DNA of 64,000 bases from Thermoguttaceae bacterium (GTDB lineage: Bacteria > Planctomycetota > Planctomycetia > Pirellulales > Thermoguttaceae), in the NCBI GenBank assembly GCA_017407125.1, contig JAFQXE010000023.1, positions 124,001 through 188,000 of the forward strand. Direction: 5' to 3'. The translations under genes were made by a program, and so were the position numbers. The notes below the pieces were generated by a model that did no database searches, was not told the origin of the DNA, and worked only from the letters and a program-made list of their open reading frames with translations. Each line of letters opens with the position of its first letter. Positions within the stretch are counted from its first letter, which is position 1. Shown here piece by piece: positions 62,408-64,000 of this stretch.

Positions 62408-64000
62408 CTTAATGCAATTCCTTTTTCTTTCAAGAAGTCCAGCCAGGCGGCTCGGAACTGTTCGATTTCTTCTCCGGTAAGAGTGTGGTCTGCCGCTCCG
62501 ATTTGCGTTCTGAACGTGTACGACCCCATGCCGGGTTCCATGCCCTTGCCCTTATAGCAGCCAATAAAACTGCGGGAAACGAGCAGCGGGTGCGTGAACT
62601 CGGAGAGAATCTTGTCCAGCTTGCCGAATCCGGCGTCGACCGGCCAGACGAGGGAGAAGTCTGCCCAGGAGCCGGGGAAGACCGGGATGGGCTGACATTC
62701 CAGAGATGGGAAAACGTCTGCGTCGACGTTGTCCAGACACAATTCAAACCAGACGACTTGTCCGCCTTCGGAAACGACTGTCTTGAGCAGGTCGCCTTCA
62801 ATGTATCCCATCGAACCGACGATTTTGCCGTCGATCTTAATAGCAATCCACGCGCCGGGCTGCTGCCACGGGAAGGGAGCGGCTTCCAGCTGCGGAGAAT
62901 TGGGCTGAACCGTTTCCTGTTTAACCGGCTGCGTTTGAGGAGCCGGCTGCTGGTTGCTTCCAACCAATAAGCCTTTGGTACGCAGCTCGTTAACAGGTCT
63001 GACTGAGCATTTGACAATGGACGTAATCTCTCCAATTGTCAAAGGCTGTTTTGATTCCACAACCGTTTTTAAGACTCGCAGCTGAGTCTTCGGAATGCTG
63101 TTGGGGCGTTCTTTGAGTTCCAGGAGGCCTTTTTCCGTCGGTTGGAAGTAAAGAGTCGCTTTAGAACCCGACTGATTTTTTGTTCCGAGAGGATTCAAAG
63201 TCTCGGGCGCCAGCTCGCGAGGACGCAAATCTCCAATCCATTGAGCGGACGTTAACGCCTTTTTTTGAATTTCGAATTCTGCCGGTTTGTCAAACCAGAT
63301 TTTACCCAGGTCTTCGACTGCGCCTTTGACGCTTCTGTACAGGTCTTCCAGCGACCCGGCGGCGGCTGTCTGATAAGCCACGCCAGCCAACGCGGTCTTT
63401 TCCAGACAGGTTTTCGGTCCGCAGTCAAAGAAAATGTGACCAATTTCAAACAGCTTGAACGCGTCGCGGAACTGGCGGTTCTTTTCAACCAAAGCGAGCA
63501 GGTTCGGCATGAGCGTTGTGCGGAGGAATCGATGTTTCGTCGATGACGGGTTGGCGAATTCCATCGGCTTAAGCGACGGGTCTGTTACGCCGTGGTTTTC
63601 CAGCTTGAGAGCGTCAATCCAGTCCTCGTTGAACCAGCAGTAGTTGTGGACCTCTGTATATCCGTACCCGACTGCCAGCAAGCGGCGCGCTTTGTGTTCC
63701 GTTCTCAGCGGGGCGTCTACGTGCAAAGCGTGAGTCGGAACGCACGGCATGACGGGCTCCATGTTGTCGTAGCCGAAAACGCGGAGGACTTCTTCAACGA
63801 TGTCTTCCTGAATGGAGATGTCTTTTCGAGCGCGGAACGGAGGAATGCCAACTCGAAGTTTCGGCTCGGCGGATTTCATATTTTTGAATTGAACCTTAAA
63901 TCCGAGCGACTCCAAAATCTCGCTGATCTTTTTGTGCGGAAGTTCAATTCCCGCCAGGGCGTTGAAGCGTCCGACCGGCATTTCGATGTATCGGAACTGG
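62401..64000 (-). CDS. pheT: Phenylalanyl-tRNA synthetase beta subunit, C-terminal 533 residues (cut by window edge)
   Basis: The frame stays open to the right edge. Visible parts (numbered from the Met at 63981): the end of the B5 domain (RARKDISIQEDIVEEVLRVFGYDN), the catalytic-like core (FANPSSTKHRFLRTTLMPNL, FKLFEIGHIFF), and the C-terminal ferredoxin-fold anticodon-binding domain (GSWADFSLVW to the end). PheT pairs with PheS to charge tRNA-Phe. An unusual insert of about 125 residues (249-375) separates the core from its conserved GKIVGSMGYIEGD strand and contains a winged-helix-like segment. The TAG stop is within a heptamer array. Confidence 0.93.
   Translation of the reverse strand, partial: QFRYIEMPVGRFNALAGIELPHKKISEILESLGFKVQFKNMKSAEPKLRVGIPPFRARKDISIQEDIVEEVLRVFGYDNMEPVMPCVPTHALHVDAPLRTEHKARRLLAVGYGYTEVHNYCWFNEDWIDALKLENHGVTDPSLKPMEFANPSSTKHRFLRTTLMPNLLALVEKNRQFRDAFKLFEIGHIFFDCGPKTCLEKTALAGVAYQTAAAGSLEDLYRSVKGAVEDLGKIWFDKPAEFEIQKKALTSAQWIGDLRPRELAPETLNPLGTKNQSGSKATLYFQPTEKGLLELKERPNSIPKTQLRVLKTVVESKQPLTIGEITSIVKCSVRPVNELRTKGLLVGSNQQPAPQTQPVKQETVQPNSPQLEAAPFPWQQPGAWIAIKIDGKIVGSMGYIEGDLLKTVVSEGGQVVWFELCLDNVDADVFPSLECQPIPVFPGSWADFSLVWPVDAGFGKLDKILSEFTHPLLVSRSFIGCYKGKGMEPGMGSYTFRTQIGAADHTLTGEEIEQFRAAWLDFLKEKGIALRS

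Overview
The window looks like chromosome from a planctomycete-type bacterium. The evidence is mixed in strength: a very large secreted protein carrying an N-terminal LEERALL motif (LEPR-XLL-like export tag), a DUF1573 protein beside a multiheme lipoprotein that joins a 5'-nucleotidase-like region to cytochrome c554-like motifs, a TPR protein next to an ExbB-type channel, an isolated mraZ outside any division cluster, many starts without an obvious Shine-Dalgarno, and several secreted or membrane proteins of the kind common in that phylum. This is an inference from gene content; no rRNA is present to confirm it. I saw no tRNA, rRNA, CRISPR array or complete insertion sequence.

Layout. 1-7200: the packaging end of a prophage, all on the minus strand, read in the order HTH/zinc regulator, trypsin-like protease, ParB-like protein, ABC-ATPase/GNAT fusion, small and large terminase, portal, prohead protease (cut by the window edge). 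Its promoter region (7088-7198) carries three inverted repeats. 7290-15630: membrane protein, the primary sigma factor rpoD, a zinc-ribbon membrane protein, an orphan NtrC-type regulator, a small TPR protein and comEC. 15967-24230: a 1647-residue surface protein with a cyclophilin-like domain and Ig-like repeats, an MscS channel, and orphan mraZ. 24430-28790: TPR/ExbB pair. 29360-36740: acidic protein, purine nucleoside phosphorylase, a two-gene lysophospholipid salvage unit (LplT-PlsC fusion plus acyl-activating enzyme), QueD-like enzyme and class II photolyase. 36968-41090: secreted protein, galT, FadL-like outer-membrane protein. 41090-41980: dense cluster of small hairpin repeats. 41978-50540: ankyrin protein, mnmG, membrane and secreted proteins, a hydrolase-fold protein without its nucleophile, fliR. 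50560-64000: nitroreductase, zinc protease, multiheme lipoprotein, DUF1573, FHA, voltage-gated cation channel, gpmI, a single-pass membrane protein, and most of pheT.

The most unusual signal lies between the genes. Many intergenic gaps hold arrays of 7-nt units in at least five different 'words' (TAGC, AATTAGC, TTAGGAG, GTAGGCA and TTAGTGG types). All share the same period, usually form two complementary arms, and often contain TAG. In five places the array runs into the stop codon of the neighbouring gene (portal, mscS-like, mnmG, gpmI, pheT). A second class of repeats consists of small perfect hairpins whose copies differ by paired, compensatory changes. Together these look like undescribed or little-described small repeat elements that exploit gene 3' ends.

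Notable protein-level observations are a winged-helix-like insertion inside PheT, a calcium-channel-like selectivity filter in the voltage-gated channel, a Ser-to-Asp replacement in an alpha/beta-hydrolase behind a near-consensus promoter that implies a leaderless message, and the phage ParB plus ATPase-GNAT pair.
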